Shown: positions 20,513-28,237 of the stretch, piece after piece
How the letters are laid out: each line of letters begins with the position of its first letter
Numbering within the stretch: the stretch's first letter is position 1
Source: Cellulomonas sp. B6
GTDB taxonomy: Bacteria; Actinomycetota; Actinomycetes; Actinomycetales; Cellulomonadaceae
Direction: 5' to 3'
Assembly: GCF_001462455.1 (NCBI RefSeq)
Contig: NZ_LNTD01000125.1
Span: 1 to 41,853 of the forward strand
DNA: 41,853 bases
Translations under genes and position numbers: made by a program
Notes under the pieces: model-generated
Told to the model about the DNA's origin: nothing
The model's input: only the letters and a program-made list of their open reading frames with translations
The model's database searches: none

Positions 20513-21178
20513 GTGCACTTCGTCATCATGGGATGCGGGCGCGTGGGGGCCACCCTCGCGCAGTCGCTGGAGGCCCGCGGCCACTCGGTCGCGGTGATCG
20601 ACCAGAACCCCGACGCCTTCCGCCGGCTCGACGCGGACTTCCAGGGCAACAAGGTCACGGGCCTCGGCTTCGACCGCGACACCCTGCGCACGGCCGGCAT
20701 CGAGGACACGTACGCGTTCGCGGCCGTCTCCGACGGCGACAACTCGAACATCCTCGCGGCCCGCGTGGTGCGCGAGACGTTCGGCGTGGAGAACGTCGTG
20801 GCCCGCATCTACGACCCGCACCGCGCCGAGATCTACCAGCGGCTGGGCATCCCCACGGTCGCGACCGTGCGGTGGACCTCCGACCAGGTGCTGCGGCGCA
20901 TGCTTCCCATGGGCACGACCGACGAGTACCGCGACGCCTCGGGGCAGATCCAGCTCGCGCAGGTCGACGTGCACGCCGGCTGGGTCGGGCGCCCGCTGCG
21001 CGCCCTGGAGGAGGCCAGCGGCGCGCGCGTCGCGTACGTCACGCGTTACGGCGACGGCGTGCTGCCGACCGCCGGGTCCGTCCTGCAGGAGAGCGACACC
21101 GTGCACCTGCTGCTGCGCGTCGACGACGCACCGGCGGTCGAGCGCGTGCTCACCTCGCCCCCGAAGGTGGAGTCATGA
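20513..21178 (+). CDS. RCK/TrkA-family potassium uptake regulatory protein (first of two)
   Basis: This gene encodes 221 residues. The RCK_N Rossmann domain opens with MHFVIMGCGRVGATLA (GxGxxG at 8-13), has VIDQNP with the acidic residue that binds the NAD ribose, and continues with AAVSDGDNSNILAARVVRE. The RCK_C domain occupies about residues 137-220. Such proteins gate potassium channels or transporters by binding NAD(H) or other nucleotides. It corresponds to CeoB (Rv2691) by position. The GTG start has only a -10 box before it. The stop overlaps the start of the second RCK gene (ATGA). The partner is probably the divergent permease rather than a TrkH protein. Confidence 0.9.
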   Translation: MHFVIMGCGRVGATLAQSLEARGHSVAVIDQNPDAFRRLDADFQGNKVTGLGFDRDTLRTAGIEDTYAFAAVSDGDNSNILAARVVRETFGVENVVARIYDPHRAEIYQRLGIPTVATVRWTSDQVLRRMLPMGTTDEYRDASGQIQLAQVDVHAGWVGRPLRALEEASGARVAYVTRYGDGVLPTAGSVLQESDTVHLLLRVDDAPAVERVLTSPPKVES

Positions 21179-21849
21179 GGGTCGTCATCGCCGGCGCCGG
21201 GTCCGTCGGCCGGTCCATCGCGCGCGAGCTGCTCGCGCACGACCACGAGGTCACGCTCATCGACCGGCAGCCGTCGGCGATGCGCGTCGCCCAGGTCGCC
21301 GAGGCCGACTGGCTGCTGGCCGACGCGTGCGAGCTGCCGACGCTGCGCGAGGTCCGCGCGCACGAGTGCGACGTGATGGTCGCCGCGACCGGCGACGACA
21401 AGGCGAACCTCGTCGTGTCGCTGCTCGCCAAGACCGAGTTCGGCGTGCCCCGGACGGTCGCGCGCGTGAACAACCCGAAGAACGAGTGGATGTTCGACGA
21501 CGCGTGGGGCGTCGACGTCGCGGTGTCGACGCCGCGCATCATGACCGCGATGGTCGAGGAGGCCGTCGCGGTGGGCGACCTCGTGCGGATCTTCACGTTC
21601 CACCAGTCGAAGGCGGACATCCTCGAGCTGACGCTGCCCGAGGGCTCGCCGCTCGCCGGCGTGCGCGTCGGTCAGGTCGCGTGGCCCGCGGACACCGTGC
21701 TGGCGTGCATCGTGCGCGACGCGCGGCCGATCGCGCCGAGCCCCGACGACACCCTGGAGGGCCGCGACGAGCTGTTGTTCGTCACGGGGCACGAGGCGGA
21801 CGAGCAGGCTCTCGAGGAGCTCCTGACCCGCGGACCAGCATCCAGCTGA
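21175..21849 (+). CDS. RCK/TrkA-family potassium uptake regulatory protein (second of two)
   Basis: This gene encodes 224 residues with the same layout as its neighbour. The RCK_N domain starts with MRVVIAGAGSVGRSIARELL and contains MVAATGDDKANLVVSLLAKT. The RCK_C domain is at about 135-220, with ADILELTLPEGSPLAGVRV. It corresponds to CeoC (Rv2692). The ATG overlaps the previous stop, and GGAG precedes it. The last 68 bp overlap the 3' end of the convergent DUF3159 gene. Two RCK proteins with differing domains may form a mixed ring; this is inference. Confidence 0.9.
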   Translation: MRVVIAGAGSVGRSIARELLAHDHEVTLIDRQPSAMRVAQVAEADWLLADACELPTLREVRAHECDVMVAATGDDKANLVVSLLAKTEFGVPRTVARVNNPKNEWMFDDAWGVDVAVSTPRIMTAMVEEAVAVGDLVRIFTFHQSKADILELTLPEGSPLAGVRVGQVAWPADTVLACIVRDARPIAPSPDDTLEGRDELLFVTGHEADEQALEELLTRGPASS

Positions 21850-22546
21850 GCCACAGCGTCAGGGCCGTCAGCGGCAGGCCCATCGCGAGCTTCGCGGTGC
21901 CCAGCCACACGACCTGGTCCGCCAGGAACAGCGGGAGCTGCACGAGCAGCCGCAGCCCGAACATCGCGACCCACGGCCACGTCGCGAGCGCGTACCGGCG
22001 GCGCAACGCGCGGTCGGCACGCCACTCGACGGCTCCCGCCCACGACCCGCCCGCGAGCGGCCCGCGGTTGCTGAGCATCCCGACGACGAGCCCCACGAGC
22101 GGCCACCCGACGAGGATCGTCACGAGCGTGCCCACGAGGGACGCGGCGTTGACGATGAGCCCGTAGGCGAAGTAGTCGCCCGCGTCGCCCGTGTTCCAGG
22201 CCCACAGCACGCCGACGCCGACGCCGAGGACGCCCGAGAACGCCTGCGTCACGGGCGTGCGCTGCACGAGGCGCGCGACGACCGCGATCGCGGCCGTGGC
22301 CGCCGCCGAGATCAGCGCGGGCTGCAGCTGCTGCCCGGACGCGATGTACACGACGACGAACAGCAGGCCGGGCGCCACGGCCTCGACCATGCCGCGCACG
22401 CCGCCGAGCGCGTCGACCGCCGAGAACTCGTCGGCCGTGATGGCCCGCAGCCCGCGCGCGCCGCCCTCGTCGGGCGGGACGACGTCGTCGACCGCGTCGA
22501 GGACGACCGGCTCGTCGTCGCGGGCGTCGTCGCGCGGTGCGGTCAT
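21782..22546 (-). CDS. DUF3159 membrane protein
   Basis: This gene encodes 254 residues. A ~45-residue acidic N-terminus leads to five or six hydrophobic segments, including AVAPGLLFVVVYIASGQQLQ, SLVGTLVTILVGWPLVGLVV and WPWVAMFGLRLLVQLPLFLA. The NRGPLAGGSWAGAVEWR loop and the DQVVWLGTAKLAMGLPL ending are typical of DUF3159. The function is unknown; Rv2693c is the counterpart by position. It starts 4 bp after the OB-fold gene, so dut-DUF3710-OB-DUF3159 reads as one operon. The 3' end overlaps the second RCK gene on the other strand. Confidence 0.88.
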   Translation of the reverse strand: MTAPRDDARDDEPVVLDAVDDVVPPDEGGARGLRAITADEFSAVDALGGVRGMVEAVAPGLLFVVVYIASGQQLQPALISAAATAAIAVVARLVQRTPVTQAFSGVLGVGVGVLWAWNTGDAGDYFAYGLIVNAASLVGTLVTILVGWPLVGLVVGMLSNRGPLAGGSWAGAVEWRADRALRRRYALATWPWVAMFGLRLLVQLPLFLADQVVWLGTAKLAMGLPLTALTLWLSWMLVRGSGAPREPARPPRAP

Positions 22547-22550
22547 CGGG

Positions 22551-22919
22551 TCACTCCCCCGGTCGGGCGCGCAGCTCGTAGCGCGGGTTGAAGATCGTGC
22601 GGCGCCCGTCGACCAGGCACACCATGCCGTCGACCTTGAGGCGTCGCCCCGGCTCGATGCCGGCGATGCTGCGCCGGCCGAGCCAGACGAGGTCGAGCGT
22701 GCCCGACCCGTCGTACAGCTGCGCCTCGAGCGCCGGCACGCCCTCGCGGGGCCGCAGCGTCACCGAGCGCAGCACGCCGGACACCGAGGCGCGCGCGCGG
22801 TGCGGCAGCGCGTCGACCGGGCAGCACCCGGGCACGCTCACCGCGTCCGCACGCTCCTCGTCGGCCTCGATCTCGGCCTGCGAGGCGAGGACCTTGTGCA
22901 CCCGCTCGCGCAGCGTCAT
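22551..22919 (-). CDS. OB-fold nucleic-acid-binding-like protein
   Basis: This gene encodes 122 residues. The core from about 45 to 115 has the strand pattern of an OB fold, with ASVSGVLRSVTLRP, ALEAQLYDGSGTLDLVWLGR and RRLKVDGMVCLVDGRRTIFN, as in RecG-like or tRNA-anticodon-type domains. The N-terminal helical part holds a CC pair (residues 32-33). It corresponds to Rv2694c by position. The ATG overlaps the stop of the DUF3710 gene (ATGA). The ligand is unknown. Confidence 0.85.
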   Translation of the reverse strand: MTLRERVHKVLASQAEIEADEERADAVSVPGCCPVDALPHRARASVSGVLRSVTLRPREGVPALEAQLYDGSGTLDLVWLGRRSIAGIEPGRRLKVDGMVCLVDGRRTIFNPRYELRARPGE

Positions 22920-23632
22920 CCGATCTCCGTGATCTCGGGCCCGCGCTCGGGCGGGGCGAAGCGGGGCGCGTCGGGCGCGGGCGGCGGCGTCGCACCACCG
23001 GGCAGCTGCAGCGGCAGCAGGTCGCGCGGCGGACGCGCGTCGGTGCCGCGCACCACGACGACCTGACCGAAGAGCTCCTCGAGACGCCCGGCCGCGTCGG
23101 GCTCGACCGCGGCCCGTCCGGTCAGCACGCCGCGCAGGAACCAGCGCGGCCCGTCGGTCCCGATGAAGCGCGCGGGTCGGTGGCCCGTGCGCCCCTCCGG
23201 CGTGCGGACGGGCAGCCGCGCGAGCAGCTCACGCCCGTAGGGTCCGGGCAGGTCGTCGACCGTCCCGCCCTGCTGCGTGATCGACGCGGCGATCTCCTCG
23301 CGGATCTCGTCCCAGATGCCGTCGGTGCGCGGCGCCGCGAACGCCTGCAGCTGCAGCGACGACCCGTCGAGCAGCACCGCGACGGCCGACACGACGTTGG
23401 TGGCCTTGTCGACCTCGAGCCGGATCTCCATGCCGTCGACCTGCGGCAGCCGGATCGCTCCGAGGTCGACGCGGGGCAGGTCGGGGTGCGAGGTGTCGAC
23501 GTCCCACGGGCCGCGCGTCCCCGCGGGCCCGGTGGCAGCGTCGTCGACCTCGTCGACCGTGTCGTCCTGCGGGACGTCGGCGGCGGTGTCGACCGCGGCG
23601 TCCTCCTTGGGGCCACGACGGAACAGACCCAC
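22916..23632 (-). CDS. DUF3710 protein
   Basis: This gene encodes 238 residues. It starts MGLFRRGPKED, followed by a ~35-residue acidic linker, then the DUF3710 core with GPWDVDTSHPDLPRVDLGAI, QLQAFAAPRTDGIWDEIR and GTDGPRWFLRGVLTG. The C-terminus is Pro-rich. The family is found in actinobacteria and has no established function; Rv2696c is the counterpart. GGAGGAAG lies a few bases before the GTG start. A possible -10 (TACTGT at 23706-23711) lies in the 111-bp gap after dut. Confidence 0.9.
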   Translation of the reverse strand: MGLFRRGPKEDAAVDTAADVPQDDTVDEVDDAATGPAGTRGPWDVDTSHPDLPRVDLGAIRLPQVDGMEIRLEVDKATNVVSAVAVLLDGSSLQLQAFAAPRTDGIWDEIREEIAASITQQGGTVDDLPGPYGRELLARLPVRTPEGRTGHRPARFIGTDGPRWFLRGVLTGRAAVEPDAAGRLEELFGQVVVVRGTDARPPRDLLPLQLPGGATPPPAPDAPRFAPPERGPEITEIG

Positions 23633-23743
23633 GTTCGCTTCCTCCGACCGGCGCCGAGCGCCCTCGTCCTGCAGTCCTTCGACGTCACAACGACCGCGAC
23701 GTCGACAGTAGTTCCGATCCCGGGCCGGTGGCCCGGCGACACG

Positions 23744-24250
23744 TCAGGTGCCGGCGCCTGCGCCCGCCCCGGCCCCGGCTCCCGCTCCGGCCCAGCCGCC
23801 GCTCGAGCCGAACCCGCCGGCACCGCGCACCGAGCCGGGAAGCTCGCCGACCTCGACGAAGCGCGCTTGCTCGACGCGCTGGACCACCAGCTGCGCGATC
23901 CGGTCGCCGCGTCGCAGCTCGAGCGCGTGCTCGCGGTCGGTGTTCAGCAGCGTCACGGCGATCTCGCCGCGGTAGCCGGCGTCGACCGTGCCCGGGGCGT
24001 TGACGACGGTCAGACCGTGCCGGGCCGCGAGCCCGGACCGCGGGTGCACGAACGCCGCGTACCCCTCCGGCAGCGCGATCGCGACACCCGTCGGCACCGT
24101 CGAGCGCTCGCCCGGGGCGAGGGTCACGTCGATGCGGCTCACGAGGTCGGCGCCCGCGTCACCGGGGTGCGCGTAGGCGGGGGCGGGGAGCTCGGGGTCC
24201 AGCAGCTGCAGGAGCACCTGGACGGCGTCGGCGCGGTGGGTCGCGGTCAC
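23744..24250 (-). CDS. dut: dUTP diphosphatase
   Basis: This enzyme hydrolyses dUTP to dUMP and keeps uracil out of DNA; it acts as a trimer. All five dUTPase motifs are present: [38 protein letters not shown] and [11 protein letters not shown]. The C-terminal motif is normally the last part of the protein. Here it is followed by about 14 residues of alternating Gly-Ala (WAGAGAG repeated), encoded by a GC-rich near-repeat. The length is 168 residues. The GTG at 24250 is preceded by a TAAGGT box 8 nt upstream, consistent with a leaderless mRNA. It is divergent from the DUF3093 gene. Confidence 0.96.
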   Translation of the reverse strand: MTATHRADAVQVLLQLLDPELPAPAYAHPGDAGADLVSRIDVTLAPGERSTVPTGVAIALPEGYAAFVHPRSGLAARHGLTVVNAPGTVDAGYRGEIAVTLLNTDREHALELRRGDRIAQLVVQRVEQARFVEVGELPGSVRGAGGFGSSGGWAGAGAGAGAGAGAGT

Positions 24251-24258
24251 GGGGGCCG

Positions 24259-24264
24259 ACCTTA
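24259..24264 (-). promoter_or_regulatory. -10 box, leaderless start of dut
   Basis: TAAGGT on the minus strand ends 8 nt before the GTG at 24250. Confidence 0.45.
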
Positions 24265-24370
24265 CCGCGCGCGGACGGGCATCGGTCACGCGCGCCCGGG
24301 GCCGACGCAGCACCCGGCCCCGCACGCACCGCGGGCGCCGCGGGCGCGGCGACGATGACATCCTGTGAGC

Positions 24371-24895
24371 ATGCCCTCGACGACGCCCGACCCGGCCACG
24401 ACCGCCGTCCCGCACGCCCCGTCGCCGCGCACCACGACGGCGCCCACCGGCCCCGGCTTCCGCGAGCGCCTGTGGCTCGGTCCGGTGGGCTGGGGCGGGG
24501 TCGTCGCGTTCGCCGTCGTCCTGGGCGTCGCTTTCGTCCCGGTGGACGGGCGTCTCGCGCTCGGCGTCGGGGTCGTGGCGCTGCTGCTCGGGCTCGCGGG
24601 CGCCGTGCTCACGGCGCCGCGCGTCGAGGTCGTCGACGGCACGCTGCACGCCGGGGCCGCCCGCATCCCCGTCGCGCTGCTGGCCGAGCCGCGCGCGCTC
24701 GACCGGGCGGCGCTGCGCACCGAGCTCGGCCCGGCGCTCGACGCACGCGCGCACGCGTGCCTGCGCGCCTTCATCGGCACGGCGGTCCGGGTCGAGGTGC
24801 GCGACCCGCAGGACCCGACGCCCTACTGGATCGTCTCGACCCGACGGCCCGACGCGCTCGTGGCGGCGCTCGGCGGTACGCCGGCGACGTCGTGA
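24371..24895 (+). CDS. DUF3093 membrane protein
   Basis: This gene encodes 174 residues. A Pro/Thr-rich N-terminus is followed by [14 protein letters not shown] and two transmembrane helices, at about 40-60 and 64-85. The soluble C-terminal part contains [20 protein letters not shown] and [17 protein letters not shown], the DUF3093 signature. The function is unknown; the counterpart by position is Rv2698. An alternative GTG start lies at 24365. The gene converges on DUF4193 across a two-way hairpin. Confidence 0.88.
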   Translation: MPSTTPDPATTAVPHAPSPRTTTAPTGPGFRERLWLGPVGWGGVVAFAVVLGVAFVPVDGRLALGVGVVALLLGLAGAVLTAPRVEVVDGTLHAGAARIPVALLAEPRALDRAALRTELGPALDARAHACLRAFIGTAVRVEVRDPQDPTPYWIVSTRRPDALVAALGGTPATS

Positions 24896-24900
24896 ACGGC

Positions 24901-24935
24901 GACGGCCGGCCACCCCCGTGGGGTGACCGGCCGTC
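24901..24935. terminator. Two-way hairpin between DUF3093 and DUF4193 genes
   Basis: GACGGCCGGCCACCCC pairs with GGGGTGACCGGCCGTC with a single mismatch and a 3-nt loop. It starts 6 bp past the DUF3093 stop and ends 19 bp before the DUF4193 stop. Confidence 0.75.
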
Positions 24936-24953
24936 GGTGTCGTCAGGGCGGCG

Positions 24954-25253
24954 TCAGGCCGCGCACTCCGAGCACACGGGCTGACCGTTGCGCTCGTAGG
25001 CGAGCTGGCTGCGGTGGTGCACCAGGAAGCACGACGAGCACGTGAACTCGTCGGCCTGTCGGGGCAGGACGCGGACGGAGAGCTCCTCGCCGGACAGGTC
25101 GGCGCCGGGGAGCTCGAACCCCTCGGCCGCCTCCGTCTCGTCCTCGTCCACCACGCCCGAGTTCTTGTCGGAGCGCCGGGCCTGGAGCTCCTGGAGCGAG
25201 TCCTCGCTCAGGTCCTCCTCGGTCTTGCGCGGGGCGTCGTAGTCGGTTGCCAT
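24954..25253 (-). CDS. DUF4193 zinc-ribbon-like protein
   Basis: This gene encodes 99 residues. The N-terminus [14 protein letters not shown] is nearly invariant in the family. Four Cys residues (72, 75, 94, 97) in [13 protein letters not shown] and PVCSECAA form a probable zinc ribbon. The centre is acidic. The family is restricted to actinobacteria and its role is not known; a link to transcription has been guessed for similar small zinc proteins, but nothing here proves it. Rv2699c is the counterpart by position. The ATG at 25253 is directly preceded by the palindrome TGTGAGCGTCACA. Confidence 0.93.
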   Translation of the reverse strand: MATDYDAPRKTEEDLSEDSLQELQARRSDKNSGVVDEDETEAAEGFELPGADLSGEELSVRVLPRQADEFTCSSCFLVHHRSQLAYERNGQPVCSECAA

Positions 25254-25254
25254 G

Positions 25255-25267
25255 TGTGAGCGTCACA
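25255..25267. promoter_or_regulatory. Palindrome directly before the DUF4193 start codon
   Basis: TGTGA-GCG-TCACA is a perfect inverted repeat ending one base from the ATG. The spacer is too short for a classical CRP site (6 bp). It could be an operator or an mRNA hairpin that limits translation. Confidence 0.35.
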
Positions 25268-25475
25268 CTCCGTCTTCTGCAGCAGTGTCGTGGTACGCGG
25301 GGTCAATGCGCCGCGGCCGTGATTTGTTCCCCCCGCGCGGACGGATTGTGCCCCACCGCGGGCCCGGATGCGAACACGGACATCCGCCCATGTGGTCGAA
25401 CCCGGCGAACCCGTACGGAACCGCCCTCGTCGTCGCAGGCCACGGCGTCGTGGACCGCACCGTAGCGGCCCGATC
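25268..25475. other. Non-coding spacer between DUF4193 and suhB
   Basis: This ~210-bp stretch holds no convincing gene. It is less GC-rich than its surroundings in places (for example GATTTGTTCC near 25320). A TTGACC box on the minus strand at 25301-25306 may be a -35 of the DUF4193 promoter. The Rv2700 equivalent found here in mycobacteria is absent. Confidence 0.4.
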
Positions 25476-26336
25476 TCACCCGGCCTCGAGGTCCGCGCCG
25501 GACGGCGCGTCGGGGGCGTCGGCGTCGAGCTCCTCGAGCAGCACGCCGAGCTCGGCGACGCGCTCGGCGGCACCGGCGACGGTCATGGCACCACCGGCCG
25601 GGCGGCCGCGCAGCCCGCGCACGACCCCGCCGGCCTCCTGCACGACCAGCGACGCCGCGGCGAGGTCCCACGGCTGCAGGCCACGCTCGTAGTACAGGTC
25701 GAGGCGCCCGGTCGCGACCTGGCACAGGTCGATCGCGGCGGCCCCGATGCGCCGCACGTCGCGCACCTGCGGCAGGAGCGACGCGAGCACGCGCGCCTGG
25801 GCCCGCCGACGCTCGGCGACGTAGCCGAAGCCCGTGCCGACCAGGCAGCGGTCGAGCGGCGGCGCCGCGGCGACGCGCAGGGGGCGGCCGTCGAGCCACG
25901 CGCCGTGCCCGCGGGCCGCGGTCCACGTCTCGCCCGACGCCGGCGCGTGCACGCACCCGGCGAGCACCGTCCACGCCGCGGGATCCGGCTCCCCGACGAC
26001 CGCGGCGACGCTCACCGCGTACGCCGGCAGCCCGTAGAGGTAGTTGACGGTGCCGTCGATCGGGTCGACGACCCACGTCACGCCCGACGTCCCGCCCGTG
26101 CTGCCGCCCTCCTCGCCGAGCACCGCGTCGTGCGGGCGCAGCCGCGCGAGCTCGCGCCGCACGAGCTCCTCGCTCGCGAGGTCCATCGCGGTGACGACGT
26201 CGACCGCGCTCGACTTGGTCGCGGCGACGCCGACCGTCTCGGGCCGCCCGTCGTGCACGAGCCGGCCCGCGGCGCGCGCGACCTCCTCGGCGACGGCGAC
26301 GAGCTCGGTCACGGACGGGTCGGTCGAGGCGCTCAC
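25476..26336 (-). CDS. suhB: Inositol monophosphatase family protein
   Basis: This magnesium-dependent phosphatase dephosphorylates inositol 1-phosphate and related sugar phosphates. It has 286 residues. Metal-binding motifs are GEEGG (Glu75-Glu76), WVVDPIDGTVNYLYG (Asp91 and Asp94) and LQPWDLAAAS further on. KSSAVDVVTAMD is the conserved N-terminal block. In actinobacteria it supplies inositol for phosphatidylinositol or mycothiol. It corresponds to Rv2701c (suhB). A longer frame begins at 26399, but the GTG at 26336 is preceded by GACAAT with a 6-nt gap, so leaderless translation is likely. Confidence 0.93.
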   Translation of the reverse strand: MSASTDPSVTELVAVAEEVARAAGRLVHDGRPETVGVAATKSSAVDVVTAMDLASEELVRRELARLRPHDAVLGEEGGSTGGTSGVTWVVDPIDGTVNYLYGLPAYAVSVAAVVGEPDPAAWTVLAGCVHAPASGETWTAARGHGAWLDGRPLRVAAAPPLDRCLVGTGFGYVAERRRAQARVLASLLPQVRDVRRIGAAAIDLCQVATGRLDLYYERGLQPWDLAAASLVVQEAGGVVRGLRGRPAGGAMTVAGAAERVAELGVLLEELDADAPDAPSGADLEAG

Positions 26337-26342
26337 CCGACC

Positions 26343-26348
26343 ATTGTC
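26343..26348 (-). promoter_or_regulatory. -10 box, leaderless start of suhB
   Basis: GACAAT on the minus strand ends 6 nt before the GTG at 26336. Confidence 0.4.
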
Positions 26349-26376
26349 CCGCAGCGCTGCCGCGCGAGGGGCGGGC

Positions 26377-27015
26377 CTAGCGGCCGGAGCCCGCCGCACG
26401 CCACGGGCCCGGGGCGTTGAGGTGGAACCTCAGCGCGAGGACGCGCAGCGCGAACACGCCGACGGCGACGGCAGACAGGCCGACCGCGCCGGCCCAGCCG
26501 ACCTTCCACAGCGCGACGGTCGCGCACGCACCGAGCAGCGCGGGCACGGCGTACAGCTGGCGGTGGTGCAGCACGACGGGCACCTCACCGGTCAGCAGGT
26601 CGCGCAGGATCCCGCCGCCGACCCCGGTCAGCACGCCGACGACGACCGCGGCCAGCGCCGTCGTGCCGTGCTCGAGCCCCTTGACCGTGCCGACCACCGC
26701 GAAGAGCGCGAGCGCGCCCGCGTCCATGACGACGATGACGCGCCGCGCGCGCTCGAGGCGCGGGTGCCCGAAGTACATGACCAGGCCACCCGCGAGCGCG
26801 GCGGCCATGAGGCGCACGTCGCTGATGCCCACGGGCGGCACCGCCCCGATGAGCAGGTCGCGCAGGACGCCGCCGCCCAGCCCCGTCGCCCACGCCAGCA
26901 CGACGACCCCGAAGACGTCGAACTGCTTGCGGACGGCGGCGAGCGCGCCCGACATGGCGGCCACGAAGACGCCGACGACCTCCAGGACCGGTTCGACCGG
27001 CAGCTCGGGCAGCAC
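26377..27015 (-). CDS. TRIC-family (UPF0126) trimeric cation channel
   Basis: This gene encodes 212 residues with seven hydrophobic segments in two repeats. Each repeat has the family's Gly-rich motif: ATGLGGGVLRDLLIG and LTGVGGGILRDLLTG. The first helix reads VVGVFVAAMSGALAAVRK, the usual start. Prokaryotic TRIC proteins form trimeric monovalent-cation channels in the membrane. The frame begins at 27033, but GGGAGG eight bases before the GTG at 27015 favours the shorter protein. It is divergent from sepH. Confidence 0.9.
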   Translation of the reverse strand: MLPELPVEPVLEVVGVFVAAMSGALAAVRKQFDVFGVVVLAWATGLGGGVLRDLLIGAVPPVGISDVRLMAAALAGGLVMYFGHPRLERARRVIVVMDAGALALFAVVGTVKGLEHGTTALAAVVVGVLTGVGGGILRDLLTGEVPVVLHHRQLYAVPALLGACATVALWKVGWAGAVGLSAVAVGVFALRVLALRFHLNAPGPWRAAGSGR

Positions 27016-27124
27016 GACGCCATCCTCCCGCACGTGACGACGACCTCACGGCGCACCGGGGCGGGGTGCACGCGTTCCGGGCAGATCGGTGGCAGGCTCC
27101 TGCGTGGACAGCCGGGGAGGTCGT

Positions 27125-28180
27125 ATGGGTGAGCTGGAGCTGGTCGGACTCCACGAGGACGGGGAGCACCTCGTCCTGGTCGCGGCCGACGGGCAGCGCT
27201 TCCGCGTGCGCATCGACGACCTGCTGCGCGCGGCGGTGCGCCGCGACCGGCCGCAGCTCGAGCAGCTGCGCGCCGAGCAGGCGGGGTCGCTGAGCCCGCG
27301 CGAGATCCAGTCGCGCATCCGCGCCGGGGCCACCGCGCAGGAGGTCGCCGACGCGGCGGGCGTGCCCGTCGAGGCGGTGCGCCGCTACGAGGGCCCGGTG
27401 CTCGCCGAGCGCGAGTACGTCGCCGAGCAGGCCCGTGCGACGCGCGTCGGCCGGGACTCGGGCGCGCCGCTGCTGGGCGAGCTCGTGACCGACCGGCTCG
27501 CGGCCCGCGGCGTCGACGTCGCGTCGTTGTCGTGGGACGCCGCTCGCGAGGGCACGGGCCCGTGGACCGTCGTCGCGCGGTTCGTCGTCTCGGAGGAGCC
27601 GCGCGAGGCCCGCTGGTCGTTCGACGCGGTGCGGCGCACGGTCGTCGCCGACGAGGACGAGGCGCGCTGGCTGTCGGAGACCGAGATCGACGAGCCCGCG
27701 GCGCGGCGCCACCTCGCGGCCGTGCGCGACGTCGTCTTCGACCTCGACACGATGAACGAGCAGGCCGCCCCCGAGCCCGAGCCCACCCACGTGCTGCTCG
27801 ACGAGCTGCGCCAGCGCCGCGGCGTGCGGCAGCCGCTCGAGCTCGACGGCGACGACGAGGAGTTCGAGGGGTTCGGGCCGCAGCACGCGTTCGACTTCTC
27901 CCCCGGCGGGCCCGGCGACGTCGCGGACGAGCCCACGGCGCACGAGCGCGACGTGCCGGGCGCCCACCCCGTGGACGCCGACCCCGCGCGCGAGGCCGTG
28001 GTCCTGACGCCGCCCCGCGGCGAGCGCACCCCGGCGCCGGTCACGGCGGCCGTGCCGGACGCGACGCCGCAGGACACGGGTGCCGACGAGCGCCCCGCGG
28101 CCCCCGAGCGGCGGTCCCGACGCACCCGCGCGAAGGTGCCGAGCTGGGACGAGATCGTCTTCGGCGCCAAGCCGGAGTGA
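27125..28180 (+). CDS. sepH: Cell division regulator SepH
   Basis: SepH is the conserved actinobacterial protein that binds FtsZ and helps Z-ring assembly. The protein has 351 residues. The N-terminal domain (DUF3071, about 1-165) includes MGELELVGLHEDGEHLVL and a helix-turn-helix-like stretch, SLSPREIQSRIRAGATAQEV, ending in YEGPVLAEREYVAEQAR. The middle is a long acidic, Pro-rich linker. The C-terminus RRTRAKVPSWDEIVFGAK is the invariant FtsZ-related tail. GGGGAGG lies before the ATG. It converges on the thymidine kinase gene. Confidence 0.95.
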   Translation: MGELELVGLHEDGEHLVLVAADGQRFRVRIDDLLRAAVRRDRPQLEQLRAEQAGSLSPREIQSRIRAGATAQEVADAAGVPVEAVRRYEGPVLAEREYVAEQARATRVGRDSGAPLLGELVTDRLAARGVDVASLSWDAAREGTGPWTVVARFVVSEEPREARWSFDAVRRTVVADEDEARWLSETEIDEPAARRHLAAVRDVVFDLDTMNEQAAPEPEPTHVLLDELRQRRGVRQPLELDGDDEEFEGFGPQHAFDFSPGGPGDVADEPTAHERDVPGAHPVDADPAREAVVLTPPRGERTPAPVTAAVPDATPQDTGADERPAAPERRSRRTRAKVPSWDEIVFGAKPE

Positions 28181-28202
28181 CGCCGGCGCGGTGACGCCGG
28201 CG
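28181..28202 (+). terminator. Short hairpin after sepH
   Basis: CGCCGGCG-CGGTGA-CGCCGGCG directly follows the sepH stop. The arms are self-complementary, so the structure is moderate and also reads as a direct repeat. Confidence 0.35.
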
Positions 28203-28237
28203 GGCGGACGACGCCGGGCTGACGACCGGACGCGGGG

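Noticed and set aside
24286..24780. Minus-strand 164-residue frame opposite DUF3093
   Set aside because: Antisense shadow with no motifs; the plus-strand DUF3093 has family features and the right synteny.
25255..25267. CRP/FNR binding site
   Set aside because: The half-sites are separated by 3 bp instead of 6, and the site is one base from the start codon.
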